A stretch of 64,000 nt of DNA from Lichenibacterium dinghuense (GTDB lineage Bacteria; Pseudomonadota; Alphaproteobacteria; Rhizobiales; Beijerinckiaceae). Position 1 is the first letter of the stretch; each line of letters begins with the position of its first letter. The position numbers and the translations under genes were made by a program. The stretch is taken from assembly GCF_021730615.1 (NCBI RefSeq), contig NZ_JAJLMN010000001.1:5733501-5797500 (forward strand). The letters run 5' to 3'. The notes under the pieces were generated by a model. That model saw only the letters and a list, made by a program, of their open reading frames with translations, made no database searches and had not been told where the DNA came from. Of this stretch, positions 54,630 through 62,844 are shown piece by piece.

Positions 54630-56005
54630 CAGGCCGCTGAAAAAGGCTTCGGGGTCTGGCCAGTTCGTGATTCACTCCGCCTTGCTCATGGGGGGAGTAT
54701 CGAGTGCGCGGACAGGACAGCCGGAGCGGCTCGCTGTTTTCCTACGTGGACCTGGAGCAGCGGGTCCGTTCGGATCATCCCCTGCGTACGATCCGGGCTT
54801 TGGTGAACGAAGCTCTGGCGTCGCTCGACGGGCGCTTCGGCGAGATCTACTCGGAGATCGGCCGTCCCTCGATCCCGCCCGAGCAGCTGCTGCGGGCGAT
54901 GCTGCTGCAGGTCTTCTATTCGGTGCGGTCCGAGCGCCAGCTGATGGAGCAGCTCGACTTCAACCTTCTGTTCCGCTGGTTCGTGGGCTTGGGCATCGAC
55001 GATCCCGTGTGGGACGCCTCGACCTTCTCCAAGAACCGCGACCGCCTGCTCGACGGCAGCGTGGCGGCGGCGTTCCTGAGTGCGGTGCTGGCCATCCCGC
55101 GGGTGAAGCGGCTGCTGTCGCAGGACCACTTCAGCGTGGACGGCACGCTGATCCAGGCCTGGGCCTCGATGAAGAGCTTCAGGCCCAGGCACGGCGACAC
55201 GCCGCCGAACCCGCCCGCTTCTGCCGAGCCGCCCGCGGGCGGGCGCGGTGGACGCGGTGGACGCAATGCCGAGGCGGACTTCCACGGGGAGCGCCTGAGC
55301 AACGACACGCATCGGAGCGTCACGGATCCCGAGGCGCGGCTTTACCGCAAGGGACGGGGCCGGGAAGCCAGGCTGTGCTTCATGGGGCATGCGCTGATGG
55401 AGAACCGCCATGGGCTGATCGTGGACGGCTGCGTGACCGAGGCCAACGGCCACGCCGAGCGCACCGCGGCCCTCGCCATGATCGAGAAACGCGCCGATCG
55501 GCCGGGCCGCATCACGCTCGGGGCCGACAAGGGGTATGACGCCGAGGACTTCGTCAACGAGCTGCGGAGCATGAACGTCACGCCGCACATCGCCCGCAAC
55601 ACGGCCAAGCGCCGCTCGGCCGTCGACGGGCGCACGACGCGTCACCCCGGCTACGCCGTGAGCCAGCGCATCCGCAAGCGCATCGAGGAGGGGTTCGGCT
55701 GGGGCAAGGAGTTCGGGCTGCTGCGCCGCATCCGGATGCGCGGCCGCGAGCGGGTCGACATGGCCTTCGCCGTCTCGGCCGCGGCCTGCAACCTCATACG
55801 CCTGCCAAAGCTGCTGGCCGAACCAGCGGTGGCGTGAGGTGGCGTGACATGGGGCCCTGTCCCGTCGCGACGAGCGCCAGCCCCGTCGCGGCGGCAAAGG
55901 AGCGGACAGCAAAAAGACCGACCCTCACGCTTTCCATCGTCCACCCGCCAAAAACGACGCCGGATGAAGCTCAGGGGCTGAACGTCGACCTTTTTCAGCG
56001 ACCTG
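54630..56005. mobile_element. IS5-group insertion sequence in mod, with CTAG target duplication
   Basis: A 1376-bp element with terminal inverted repeats CAGGCCGCTGAAAAAGG at 54630 and CAGGTCGCTGAAAAAGG read inward from 56005, differing at one base. CTAG flanks both ends (54626-54629 and 56006-56009), as expected for the YTAR targets of this group. One transposase gene, opposite in direction to mod. Confidence 0.92.
54704..55837 (+). CDS. IS5-family (DUF772/DDE) transposase
   Basis: A 377-residue DDE transposase. N-terminal DUF772-type region (VRSDHPLRTIRALVNEALAS; MLLQVFYSVRSERQLMEQLD), then DDE residues: Asp in HFSVDGTLIQAWAS, Asp in LGADKGYDAEDFV, Glu in RIRKRIEEGFGWGK. The GTG start at 54704 has GGGGGAG six bases upstream. 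It appears intact, so the element could still move. Confidence 0.93.
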   Translation: MRGQDSRSGSLFSYVDLEQRVRSDHPLRTIRALVNEALASLDGRFGEIYSEIGRPSIPPEQLLRAMLLQVFYSVRSERQLMEQLDFNLLFRWFVGLGIDDPVWDASTFSKNRDRLLDGSVAAAFLSAVLAIPRVKRLLSQDHFSVDGTLIQAWASMKSFRPRHGDTPPNPPASAEPPAGGRGGRGGRNAEADFHGERLSNDTHRSVTDPEARLYRKGRGREARLCFMGHALMENRHGLIVDGCVTEANGHAERTAALAMIEKRADRPGRITLGADKGYDAEDFVNELRSMNVTPHIARNTAKRRSAVDGRTTRHPGYAVSQRIRKRIEEGFGWGKEFGLLRRIRMRGRERVDMAFAVSAAACNLIRLPKLLAEPAVA

Positions 56006-56097
56006 CTAGGGGGCTCCTCAACTAAGATTCTTGTTTCCACGCGAGGACGCCGATCCTTCCCGATCCACGTCAGGTCCAGCTTCGTCTTCTCAGCCAT
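56006..56097 (-). pseudogene. 5' fragment of the disrupted type III mod gene
   Basis: ATG at 56097 starts MAEKTKLDLTWIGKDRRPRV, a normal Mod N-terminus, and reaches VEEPP at the IS border. The start overlaps the stop of the upstream Abi_C gene by one base (TGATG), showing the original operon coupling. Read-through into the IS gives a dead-end frame of about 150 codons. Confidence 0.85.
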
Positions 56098-56957
56098 CAA
56101 GCGGCCTCCGCAGCGCGTCGCGCGCGCTGATATTCATGGGTGTCGTAGAGGAAATCGCCGAGCGCGAACGCGGCGTTGACCACCAGCTTCGCGTGGTGCG
56201 GTGCGGGGTGGTAGCGACGGTCATGGCGGTCGCTCGCCTTGTTGGCCGTCGCGTAGAGGCCGCTGACGAGCTTTTGGAAGCCGTCGAGCACCGTCTTTAG
56301 GTGCACCTCAAGCGACTCGTCCTTGGGATCGAGATGCAGCGGCGCCTTCAGGGCGGTGTAGAGCGCGCGGATGTCGCCCTCGTCCGCCTTGAAGGCAACG
56401 CCCGCCTGCCGCAGCAGATCTTTCAACACCGCCTCGATCAGGGTGTAGGCGTTGGTGATCGCACCTGCGCTGTCGCCTGAGGCGATTTTGGCCCGGCACT
56501 TCTCGATGTACTCTCCCAGCGTGGCGTGGCTCACCGCCGCCAGAGCGACCGGATCCACCGTGCCTGCGCTGAGGGCGACGAGCTTAAAGCGTGGCACCCC
56601 TTCGACCTCGTGCCCGTTGTCGATCCACCCCGGACCGATAACCTTGGCGAGCCGATAGCCGTCGCGGGTCAGAAGCTTGTTGAAGTCGGCGGCCGCCGCT
56701 TCAGGGTCCAGGTCCGGCTCACCCCAAATATCGAAGGCTGCGAGCACCGCATCTCGCATCCTCGACGTGCCGTTGAGTGCGTCCAGCTTCTCGCGCGTAT
56801 GCGGATTGCGAGAACCGAAGCCCGCGCCGTAGCTGTCGTCCCAGCCGAGTGCGTTGAAGAAGGCGATGATCTTCGGGCCGCCTCGATACGGGTAGGGTCC
56901 GCCGTCGCCAGTGATGACTCCGGTGAGCTTGTCCAAGGTGCGCGGTGAGAGCCTCAT
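56097..56957 (-). CDS. Abortive-infection C-terminal (Abi_C) domain protein
   Basis: A 286-residue protein. The C-terminal half (GDSAGAITNAYTLIEAVLKD, then FKADEGDIRALYTALKAPLH, GFQKLVSGLYATANKASDRH, VNAAFALGDFLYDTHEYQ) fits the Abi_C domain found in abortive-infection proteins. The N-terminal half resembles a small alpha-helical domain (TLDKLTGVITGDGGPYPYRG). Overlaps the helicase stop by four bases and the mod start by one, so it is an integral part of the operon. It may act as a guard, effector or nucleic-acid binder; that is inferred. Confidence 0.8.
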   Translation of the reverse strand: MRLSPRTLDKLTGVITGDGGPYPYRGGPKIIAFFNALGWDDSYGAGFGSRNPHTREKLDALNGTSRMRDAVLAAFDIWGEPDLDPEAAAADFNKLLTRDGYRLAKVIGPGWIDNGHEVEGVPRFKLVALSAGTVDPVALAAVSHATLGEYIEKCRAKIASGDSAGAITNAYTLIEAVLKDLLRQAGVAFKADEGDIRALYTALKAPLHLDPKDESLEVHLKTVLDGFQKLVSGLYATANKASDRHDRRYHPAPHHAKLVVNAAFALGDFLYDTHEYQRARRAAEAA

Positions 56958-59815
56958 GCCGCCAGCATCCATCGCGCTGAGAACAGCGGCGTGAGCTTCG
57001 GCGTGAGGCTCAGTCGCGCAGCGATCTCGTCTAGCATGCGGTTGCGTTCGGCGTCGATCTCCTTCAGCCGCGTGTAGAGTTGGTGGTTTAGGTCGTCGGA
57101 CTCGCGGCGTAGGGCGGCCGCGTCGCGCTGGAGCGCGACCTTATCCGGCAAGGTGACGCTGGCGCGGGCGAGCTTGTCTTTCTCCTTGGCCTCCTTGCCG
57201 AGGACCTTGATCTTGGACTCGTAAGAAACGCGCGCATCCTCCTGCCATAGGTTGAGGCGGGTCTCCTCCTCGTCGAGGAAGTCGCCGAGGCGGGTCTGCG
57301 CGGCACCCACCAAGGCGGTCTGCGCGTCGGCGATCAGTCGGTCGAGGTTTGGGGGCGGGGCCGCGCCGTCCGCCTGCCTCGCCGTGGCCGGAACCTGCAT
57401 CAGCCGCTCCGCTGTCTCGCGCGGCACCACCCCACCGTCGTCCGTCAGGGCCACCACGATCAGGTCGTCGTAGCGTTTGGCGGGCGTGTCGAGCGTCAAC
57501 CGGGCCGCCGCGAGCCAGCCGCTGTCGCCGCGCAGCAACTCCACATCGGCCAGCTTGCCCGTGTAAGCGTCGAGATCGAAAGCGAGGGTCGCTGGGGCGA
57601 GCTCACGGTCCATCGCGCGGTCGGCGAGCGTGGTCGCAAGCTCGCCATCACTTAGGCGGTAGAACCGCCAGCCTCTCTCCTCGGAGACCGGCCACTCCGC
57701 CGTGTAGGTTGCGCCGTCGTAATCGAAGCGCTCGGCGTGGTCGGGGTGGAACCGGGCCTCAGGCAGTTCGGCGCGGGCGAGCCGCAATAGGGCCAGCTTG
57801 AAATCCCCAAGCTGGGCGTCGATCCGGCCCTTCTCGAACTTGAGCCGAGCGACCACCTTATCGTCCATCTCGGCGAGAATTGCCTCGCGCGCCTTGGTCT
57901 TGGCCTCGTCGATCTCAACAAATAGGTCGAGTTGCAGGGTCTCGAAGGCTCGGTCGATCTCAGCATTCGAGCGGCACGATTGCACGATGCCGAGGATGCG
58001 CTTTTCGATGTCCACCCCGCTCTCGATGGCGCCCAGCACCTCGTCGGAGGAGCCGAACACGCCGCTGAACAGGTTGAACTTGGAGGCGAGCAGTTCGACA
58101 ATCCGGGCCTCGGCGTGGTTGCCCCGGTTCATCATGTTGACGACGGTTACATCGATCTTCTGGCCGTAGCGGTGGCAGCGACCGATCCGCTGCTCCACGC
58201 GCTGTGGGTTCCACGGCAGGTCGTAGTTGATGAGCAGTGAACAGAATTGAAGATTAATGCCCTCCGCCCCGCTCTCCGTGGCAATCAGAATCGTACGGTC
58301 GTTCCTGAATGCGTCCACGATGGCGGCCTTTAGGTCCGCGCTCTTCGTCTTCGAGACGACGTTGCTGTTCCCGGCGTGCTTGGCCAGCCACGCCTTGTAG
58401 AGAGCTTGGCTTTCCGCGTCGGTGTTGGCACCGTTCATCAGCACCGTCTGCCCAGCGAAGCCGTTGGCCTCCAGCAGGTCGCGCAGATAGCGTTGGGTGC
58501 GGACGCTCTCAGTAAAGATCACCGCCTTGCGCTGGCCGCCCTTCGCCTCGATTTGCTTAAGCACGTCCGGCAAGCTGCCGACGAGGGCGCGTCCCTTCGC
58601 GTTGTCGTCGATGGATGTTGCGAGGTTGCGGAAGCCGCGTAGCTCCTCGATCTCACCGCGCAGCAGCGCAGGGTCGGCGGCTACGACCGACTCGGCTTCG
58701 TTCGCCTCCAGCGCGTCCGCCTCGGCATCGGCGGCGCCCTCACGCCATGTCTCGGCCGTCTCCTCCATCCCGTCATAGTCGGCCAGCATCTCCTCTCCGA
58801 CCTCCAGCTTGCGCTCCAAGCGGGCGATCATCTTGTCGAGGGTGGCCGCGACCGCGAAAGACGAGGAGCCGAGAATCTTCCGCAGGACGAGGGTGACGAG
58901 GTGGCGGCCCGTCTTGCCGATGGCCAACGTGTCCTCGCGCTGGAGGTATTCGGACATCTGCTCGTAGAGCTTTGTTTCCAGCGCGCTCGGCGTGAAGTCG
59001 AACGTCTCGGCCATGCGTTTGGTGTAGCTGATGAGCCCGGCCTGCTGGACCTGCCGCCGCAGCGTGCGTTTGCAGATCGGCTCCAGCCTTCGGCCCAGCA
59101 CCGCCAGCGTGCTAGCGTCCGACTTGCCGAACTCGGCGCGGAAGGCATCGGGCGAGCCGAAGAAGTGCTCGTCGATGAGCGATAGCAGGCCATATAGCTC
59201 CATCAGATTATTCTGGAGCGGAGTGGCCGTAAGCAGCAGCTTCTGCCGATCAGCCAGCGCGCGCCGCAGGACGGCGGAGCGAGAATTATCGGTCGCGCGG
59301 TAGACGTTCCGCAGCTTGTGAGCCTCGTCCATAACCACGAGGTTCCACGAAATTGCCTGAAGCTCGGGCGCGATCCGGGCGGCGTATTCGTAGGACAGGA
59401 TGACGACGGCGTCCGTGCGATCCAGCGGACGCGCCTCGCCCGCCTTCTTCAACTCGCGCACGCGCTTGGCGTCGAGGATCACGCTGGGCAGGGAGAACTT
59501 CTCCCAAAGCTCCTGCTGCCACTGCTTCCGCAGCGACGCGGGCGCGATCAGGAGCAGGCGCCGGCGCCCCTCCCACCACCGCTGCGTGATGACGAGGGCC
59601 GCCTCGATAGTCTTGCCCAACCCCACCTCGTCGGCCAGTAGCACGCCTTTGGACAAGGGCGAGCGCAGGGCGAACATGGCCGCATCGACTTGGTGAGGGT
59701 TCAGGTCCACCCGCGCGGCCGACAGCGATTGAGCCAGTCCCTCACCCTCAGCGATCCCCTCGCGGGTCACGTAGTGCGCGAAGAACTTGGCTTGGTGGGG
59801 CGTGTAGCCCGTCAT
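56954..59815 (-). CDS. SNF2-family DEAD/DEAH helicase, first gene of the defence operon
   Basis: A 953-residue SF2/SNF2 ATPase: Walker A LLADEVGLGKTIEAALV, DEAH in LVVMDEAHKLRNVYR, motif III LLLTATPLQNNLMELYGLLS, helicase C with NLQFCSLLINYDLPWNPQRV then EQRIGRCHRYGQ. A long C-terminal region with a coiled coil (KVLGKEAKEKDKLARASVTL ... LYTRLKEIDAERNRMLDEIA) replaces a nuclease. Related to the SNF2-type helicases of defence operons such as DISARM DrmD, but the rest of DISARM is absent. It leads a tightly overlapped set: SNF2, Abi_C, Mod, Res. Confidence 0.9.
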   Translation of the reverse strand: MTGYTPHQAKFFAHYVTREGIAEGEGLAQSLSAARVDLNPHQVDAAMFALRSPLSKGVLLADEVGLGKTIEAALVITQRWWEGRRRLLLIAPASLRKQWQQELWEKFSLPSVILDAKRVRELKKAGEARPLDRTDAVVILSYEYAARIAPELQAISWNLVVMDEAHKLRNVYRATDNSRSAVLRRALADRQKLLLTATPLQNNLMELYGLLSLIDEHFFGSPDAFRAEFGKSDASTLAVLGRRLEPICKRTLRRQVQQAGLISYTKRMAETFDFTPSALETKLYEQMSEYLQREDTLAIGKTGRHLVTLVLRKILGSSSFAVAATLDKMIARLERKLEVGEEMLADYDGMEETAETWREGAADAEADALEANEAESVVAADPALLRGEIEELRGFRNLATSIDDNAKGRALVGSLPDVLKQIEAKGGQRKAVIFTESVRTQRYLRDLLEANGFAGQTVLMNGANTDAESQALYKAWLAKHAGNSNVVSKTKSADLKAAIVDAFRNDRTILIATESGAEGINLQFCSLLINYDLPWNPQRVEQRIGRCHRYGQKIDVTVVNMMNRGNHAEARIVELLASKFNLFSGVFGSSDEVLGAIESGVDIEKRILGIVQSCRSNAEIDRAFETLQLDLFVEIDEAKTKAREAILAEMDDKVVARLKFEKGRIDAQLGDFKLALLRLARAELPEARFHPDHAERFDYDGATYTAEWPVSEERGWRFYRLSDGELATTLADRAMDRELAPATLAFDLDAYTGKLADVELLRGDSGWLAAARLTLDTPAKRYDDLIVVALTDDGGVVPRETAERLMQVPATARQADGAAPPPNLDRLIADAQTALVGAAQTRLGDFLDEEETRLNLWQEDARVSYESKIKVLGKEAKEKDKLARASVTLPDKVALQRDAAALRRESDDLNHQLYTRLKEIDAERNRMLDEIAARLSLTPKLTPLFSARWMLAA

Positions 59816-59913
59816 GAAGAGCTCGACGTAGGGGTGCGTTGCGGGAATGATTGTAGCCGAGCTGGCCCCGCCTCGTCACGCTTCGTGCAGAGCACGAGTG
59901 TGGGTCGTTCGGA

Positions 59914-60462
59914 TCAACCTGCCTCTTGCAGCACACGGTAGACCTGCATCCGCGAGCACCCGACCTCGCGGGCGATGACGGCCGGCCCGTTGCCGGCGGC
60001 GTGCAGCGTTCGGATGCGCTCGCGGTCAAGGCGGCGCTTGCCACCGGTGTACGCGCCCTCGCTCTTTGCCCGAGCGATGCCCTCGCGCTGGCGCTCCTTG
60101 ATGAAGCGCCGTTCCATCTGGGCGACCATGCCGAGGACGGTCAGAACAAGGTGGCCCATCTCGCCGCGCGTCGAGACATGCGGGTCGAGGACGGTGACGA
60201 AGGCGCCCCGCTGCTCGGCCTCGTGGATCAGGTTGAGCACGTCGCGGGTATCGCGGCCGAGCCGGTCGAGGCGGGTGACCACGAGTTCGTCGCCGGGGCG
60301 CAGGAACTCCAGCACGGTCGCCAGCTCGGTCCGGCCGTCGCGGCTGCCGCCCGAGACCTTCTCCGAGCGGGTCACCCCGCAGCCTTCGGCTTTCAGCTTC
60401 GCGAGCTGACCATCGAGATCCTGGTCGAGCGTGCTGACGCGGGCGTAACCGATGCGGGCCAT
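59914..60462 (-). CDS. Serine recombinase (resolvase/invertase family)
   Basis: A 182-residue small serine recombinase. The catalytic domain starts IGYARVSTLDQDLDGQ with nucleophile Ser10, followed by VSGGSRDGRTEL, LVVTRLDRLGRDTRDVLNLI and MERRFIKERQREGIARAKSE; the C-terminal HTH is NGPAVIAREVGCSRMQVYRV. Full length and apparently active. It lies just upstream of the defence operon and next to a spacer with palindromes. Probably left from a transposon or plasmid resolution system. Confidence 0.92.
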   Translation of the reverse strand: MARIGYARVSTLDQDLDGQLAKLKAEGCGVTRSEKVSGGSRDGRTELATVLEFLRPGDELVVTRLDRLGRDTRDVLNLIHEAEQRGAFVTVLDPHVSTRGEMGHLVLTVLGMVAQMERRFIKERQREGIARAKSEGAYTGGKRRLDRERIRTLHAAGNGPAVIAREVGCSRMQVYRVLQEAG

Positions 60463-60910
60463 TTTTGCTTTTTCACCTCAGGGTGTAGGCCCGAGGTGTC
60501 GCACGTCACAAATAGGCGATGTCAACCCAGAGGTGACGTCGAGAATGTAACATGCATGGTGTCACGCCGGGGTATACCCCGATGTGCCCGTCGACCCTTG
60601 CCGGCTTCGTGCGAAGTTCCAACGTTTCTAGTTTGCCATCTTGCAGACGGTCGAGTGTACTCGCAAACGTAAGCCTTGGTCCCGCCGTCGAGCCCCAGCG
60701 TGTTTGCAAGAATGTCACCAAAGCAACGTAACATGGTTCAATTCTATCTCCCTCGCCAGATTAGGGCACCATGTAACGCAAGGGCGACACCTTGAGTTTG
60801 CCAACGCGATGGTCTTCACATCAGATTATTTTTACGCCTCGGCATGAAGCTTGCCTACCCCCCTCGCGATGTTGCCACCGCGAACGTAAGTTTGGCGGAC
60901 ATCGGTAGGA
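60463..60910. other. Gene-free interval with palindromes, possible recombinase res site
   Basis: About 450 bases upstream of the serine recombinase gene. It contains CGAGTgtACTCG at 60652-60663, two GAGGTG-containing motifs each followed by CGT or ACGTC (60492-60540), and repeated CGTAA/TGTAAC words. Resolvase genes often lie next to their res site, so a crossover site here is plausible but not shown. Confidence 0.4.
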
Positions 60911-61020
60911 CTACCTATCGACGTCGTCGAACACGGAGCGCGTTGTGGCGCCCGGAGGAGGAGTCGGAGCCTCTTCTTTCTCCTGCGTAACGATGTGCGT
61001 CCAATCCACATCGTCTTCTG
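60911..61020 (-). pseudogene. C-terminal tail of a gene truncated by the IS701-like element
   Basis: On the minus strand the IS border is followed directly by an open frame EDDVDWTHIVTQEKEEAPTP, then GATTRSVFDDVDR and a stop at 60911. Acidic and Pro-rich tails of this kind end larger proteins. The body must lie beyond the right-hand IS copy, outside the window. Family unknown. Confidence 0.5.
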
Positions 61021-61038
61021 AGCTCGACTTTACGCATT

Positions 61039-62424
61039 TCAGGCAGCGCGGCACAGTGTGTCGATCCACCGGTCGAGGAGGTCGGGGTGAATTTTGACGG
61101 GGTCTCGGCTGGGCGGGGACGTTGATGAAATCTGCGGCCACCATAACGCGCGGCGGACGTCGGCGAGCGCGTCGCTGAAGGTTGGCAGGCGTTTGTCGTA
61201 CCAAGCTGCGGTCTGTGGGCGGATCGGTCCGGCCCGGGTGTGCAGCTCGTGTGCCCAGAGCGTGACGAGGGAGTACAAGGCGAGCAAGGCAGGTGTGGTG
61301 CGCAGGATGGCCTTGTCGGACCATTGGCGCTGGGTCTCGACGCCGAGGTGCCGGCGGACCTCCTGGAAGGTGGTCTCGATGCGCCAGCGCATGACGAACC
61401 GCGTGAGGATCGCCTCGGCGGTGAGGTCGGCGTCGGTGCACAGGAACGCCTGCGCGTCACGGGTGCCGGACGGATCGCGCACCAGCACCCAGCGGATCGG
61501 CTGGGGCGGCAGGCCGGCCTTGGACCAGAGCGCCGTGGCCGAGGTGTATTCGAGCCTGCAGGTTTGGCCGCCGTACCATTCGGTCAGCGTCACCTTTGTC
61601 CAGACGGTGGCCGGGTCGCGCAGCACGGCATCGAGCTTGGGCACTCGCTTTCCTTTCAGGGCGGGGCGGCCGCGCCGGCCTGGAACGCGCGCGGGGGCGG
61701 GTTCGAACAGGTTGGCGTCGAGGCGCAACCGCGTGATCAGGGTGACGTGGCGGCGCACGGCGGCGATGAGGTCGAGCGCGGCGAAGCTGCTGTCGGCCAC
61801 CACGGTGACGCGGCGGCTCCCCAGCCAGCGACTGCTCTGCAGGATGGCCTGACGCGCCCAGTCGGTCAGGGTCTTGTGGCGCTGGCGATGCGCCTGGCTC
61901 CAGCGCTCCGAGGGGGCCAGCACGGTGAGAAAGGGCAGCGCCCAGCGCCGGCCCGCGAAGGGGACCGGGAGCATGACGGCCAGCACGAGCCAGCGCAGGC
62001 CGCTGGTCTTGACGAAATGGCCTTTGGACGAACGGACGGGGTCACGATAGATGCCGCGCGCCGCGATCTTCGGCCCCCATCGTCGCTCCACGGTGTCGTC
62101 GATGCCGATGATCACCTCGCCGTCCGGCGACAGCACGGCGACGAGGTGCCCGAGCAGCCTGCGCGCCACGTCGCGCGCATCCCACCGCGCCCGGCTCAGG
62201 ACGTCGTGGTATCGACCGAAGCCGGGTTTTCCGGCCAGTCCCATCACGCGCAGGGCTTGCGTCACGGTTCGTCCGCCGGGCGACAACACCGCACCGGCCA
62301 CCAGCACGAGGACTCGGGTCCAGACTGGTGCAGTGAAGCACGGGCGCAGTACGGTCAGCCATGTCGACAAGATCGCTGGCACAGCGGAAAGGTCGGAAGG
62401 GGGGCGTTGGCGATGGGGTCTCAT
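61039..62424 (-). CDS. IS701-family-like DDE transposase
   Basis: A 461-residue transposase. DDE triad candidates: Asp in VIIGIDDTVERRWG, Asp in VVADSSFAALDLI, Glu in RWRIETTFQEVRRHLGVE. RYHDVLSRARWDARDVARRL and GIYRDPVRSSKGHFVKTSGL are typical of this group. ATG at 62424. It differs from the right copy at one visible base (61896), which changes SQAHRQ to SEAHRQ. Apparently intact. Confidence 0.88.
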   Translation of the reverse strand: MRPHRQRPPSDLSAVPAILSTWLTVLRPCFTAPVWTRVLVLVAGAVLSPGGRTVTQALRVMGLAGKPGFGRYHDVLSRARWDARDVARRLLGHLVAVLSPDGEVIIGIDDTVERRWGPKIAARGIYRDPVRSSKGHFVKTSGLRWLVLAVMLPVPFAGRRWALPFLTVLAPSERWSQAHRQRHKTLTDWARQAILQSSRWLGSRRVTVVADSSFAALDLIAAVRRHVTLITRLRLDANLFEPAPARVPGRRGRPALKGKRVPKLDAVLRDPATVWTKVTLTEWYGGQTCRLEYTSATALWSKAGLPPQPIRWVLVRDPSGTRDAQAFLCTDADLTAEAILTRFVMRWRIETTFQEVRRHLGVETQRQWSDKAILRTTPALLALYSLVTLWAHELHTRAGPIRPQTAAWYDKRLPTFSDALADVRRALWWPQISSTSPPSRDPVKIHPDLLDRWIDTLCRAA

Positions 62425-62531
62425 CCCGGCCGTAGAATCGCATCGCCGTTGTTCAGCAAGCCCTGCATCCAGCCCATCAGAGCGCAAACGGTCCGTGACG
62501 GGACCAGTCCCTCGGAATATCCTGCGCCGCC

Positions 62532-62813
62532 ATGGACGACGACGTCATCATGCGCATCGCGCAGTTTCGAAGCCCGCGTGGTTCTCTCGTGGCCGAGCGG
62601 CGCAACCGGGGCTACACGCTCTACGATGCGCGGTCGGGCACACCCGTCGCCCGCCTGCGACCGGCAAAACCCGACGGCCACTTCGAAGTTCTATACTGGT
62701 CCCTGTGGAAGGAGCGCTGGTCCTCGACCGGCCCCTTCGGCAGCACTATCCTCGCCCTCGACGACGCCCTCACCTGCATCGCAGCCGAGGACATCTTCTG
62801 GGTCAGCACCTGA
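62532..62813 (+). CDS. Passenger ORF inside the IS701-like element
   Basis: A 93-residue protein, MDDDVIMRIAQFRSPRGSLV ... TLYDARSGTPVARLRPAKPD ... EVLYWSLWKERWSSTGPFGS, ending EDIFWVST. It is opposite in direction to the transposase and lies wholly inside the inverted repeats. Beta-rich with a Trp-rich centre; no family recognised. It may be a host gene caught by the IS or a regular cargo protein. Confidence 0.6.
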   Translation: MDDDVIMRIAQFRSPRGSLVAERRNRGYTLYDARSGTPVARLRPAKPDGHFEVLYWSLWKERWSSTGPFGSTILALDDALTCIAAEDIFWVST

Positions 62814-62844
62814 TGCGCCTCCAAAAATGCGGAAAGTCGAGCTG

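Larger units (their letters stand above)
61021..62843. mobile_element. IS701-like insertion sequence, left copy, with passenger ORF
   Basis: Starts AGCTCGACTTTACGCATTTC and ends with the inverse of AGCTCGACTTTCCGCATTTT at 62843. The second copy starts at 62845, one base later, so the two lie head to tail at a spacing of 1824 bases. No clear target duplication was seen. It holds a transposase gene and, between it and the right end, a 93-codon ORF. Confidence 0.85.

Noticed and set aside
56954-59815. Calling the helicase DrmD and the operon DISARM
   Set aside because: Only the SNF2 helicase type and a methyltransferase fit; drmA, drmB and drmC equivalents are absent and the methyltransferase pairs with a type III Res.
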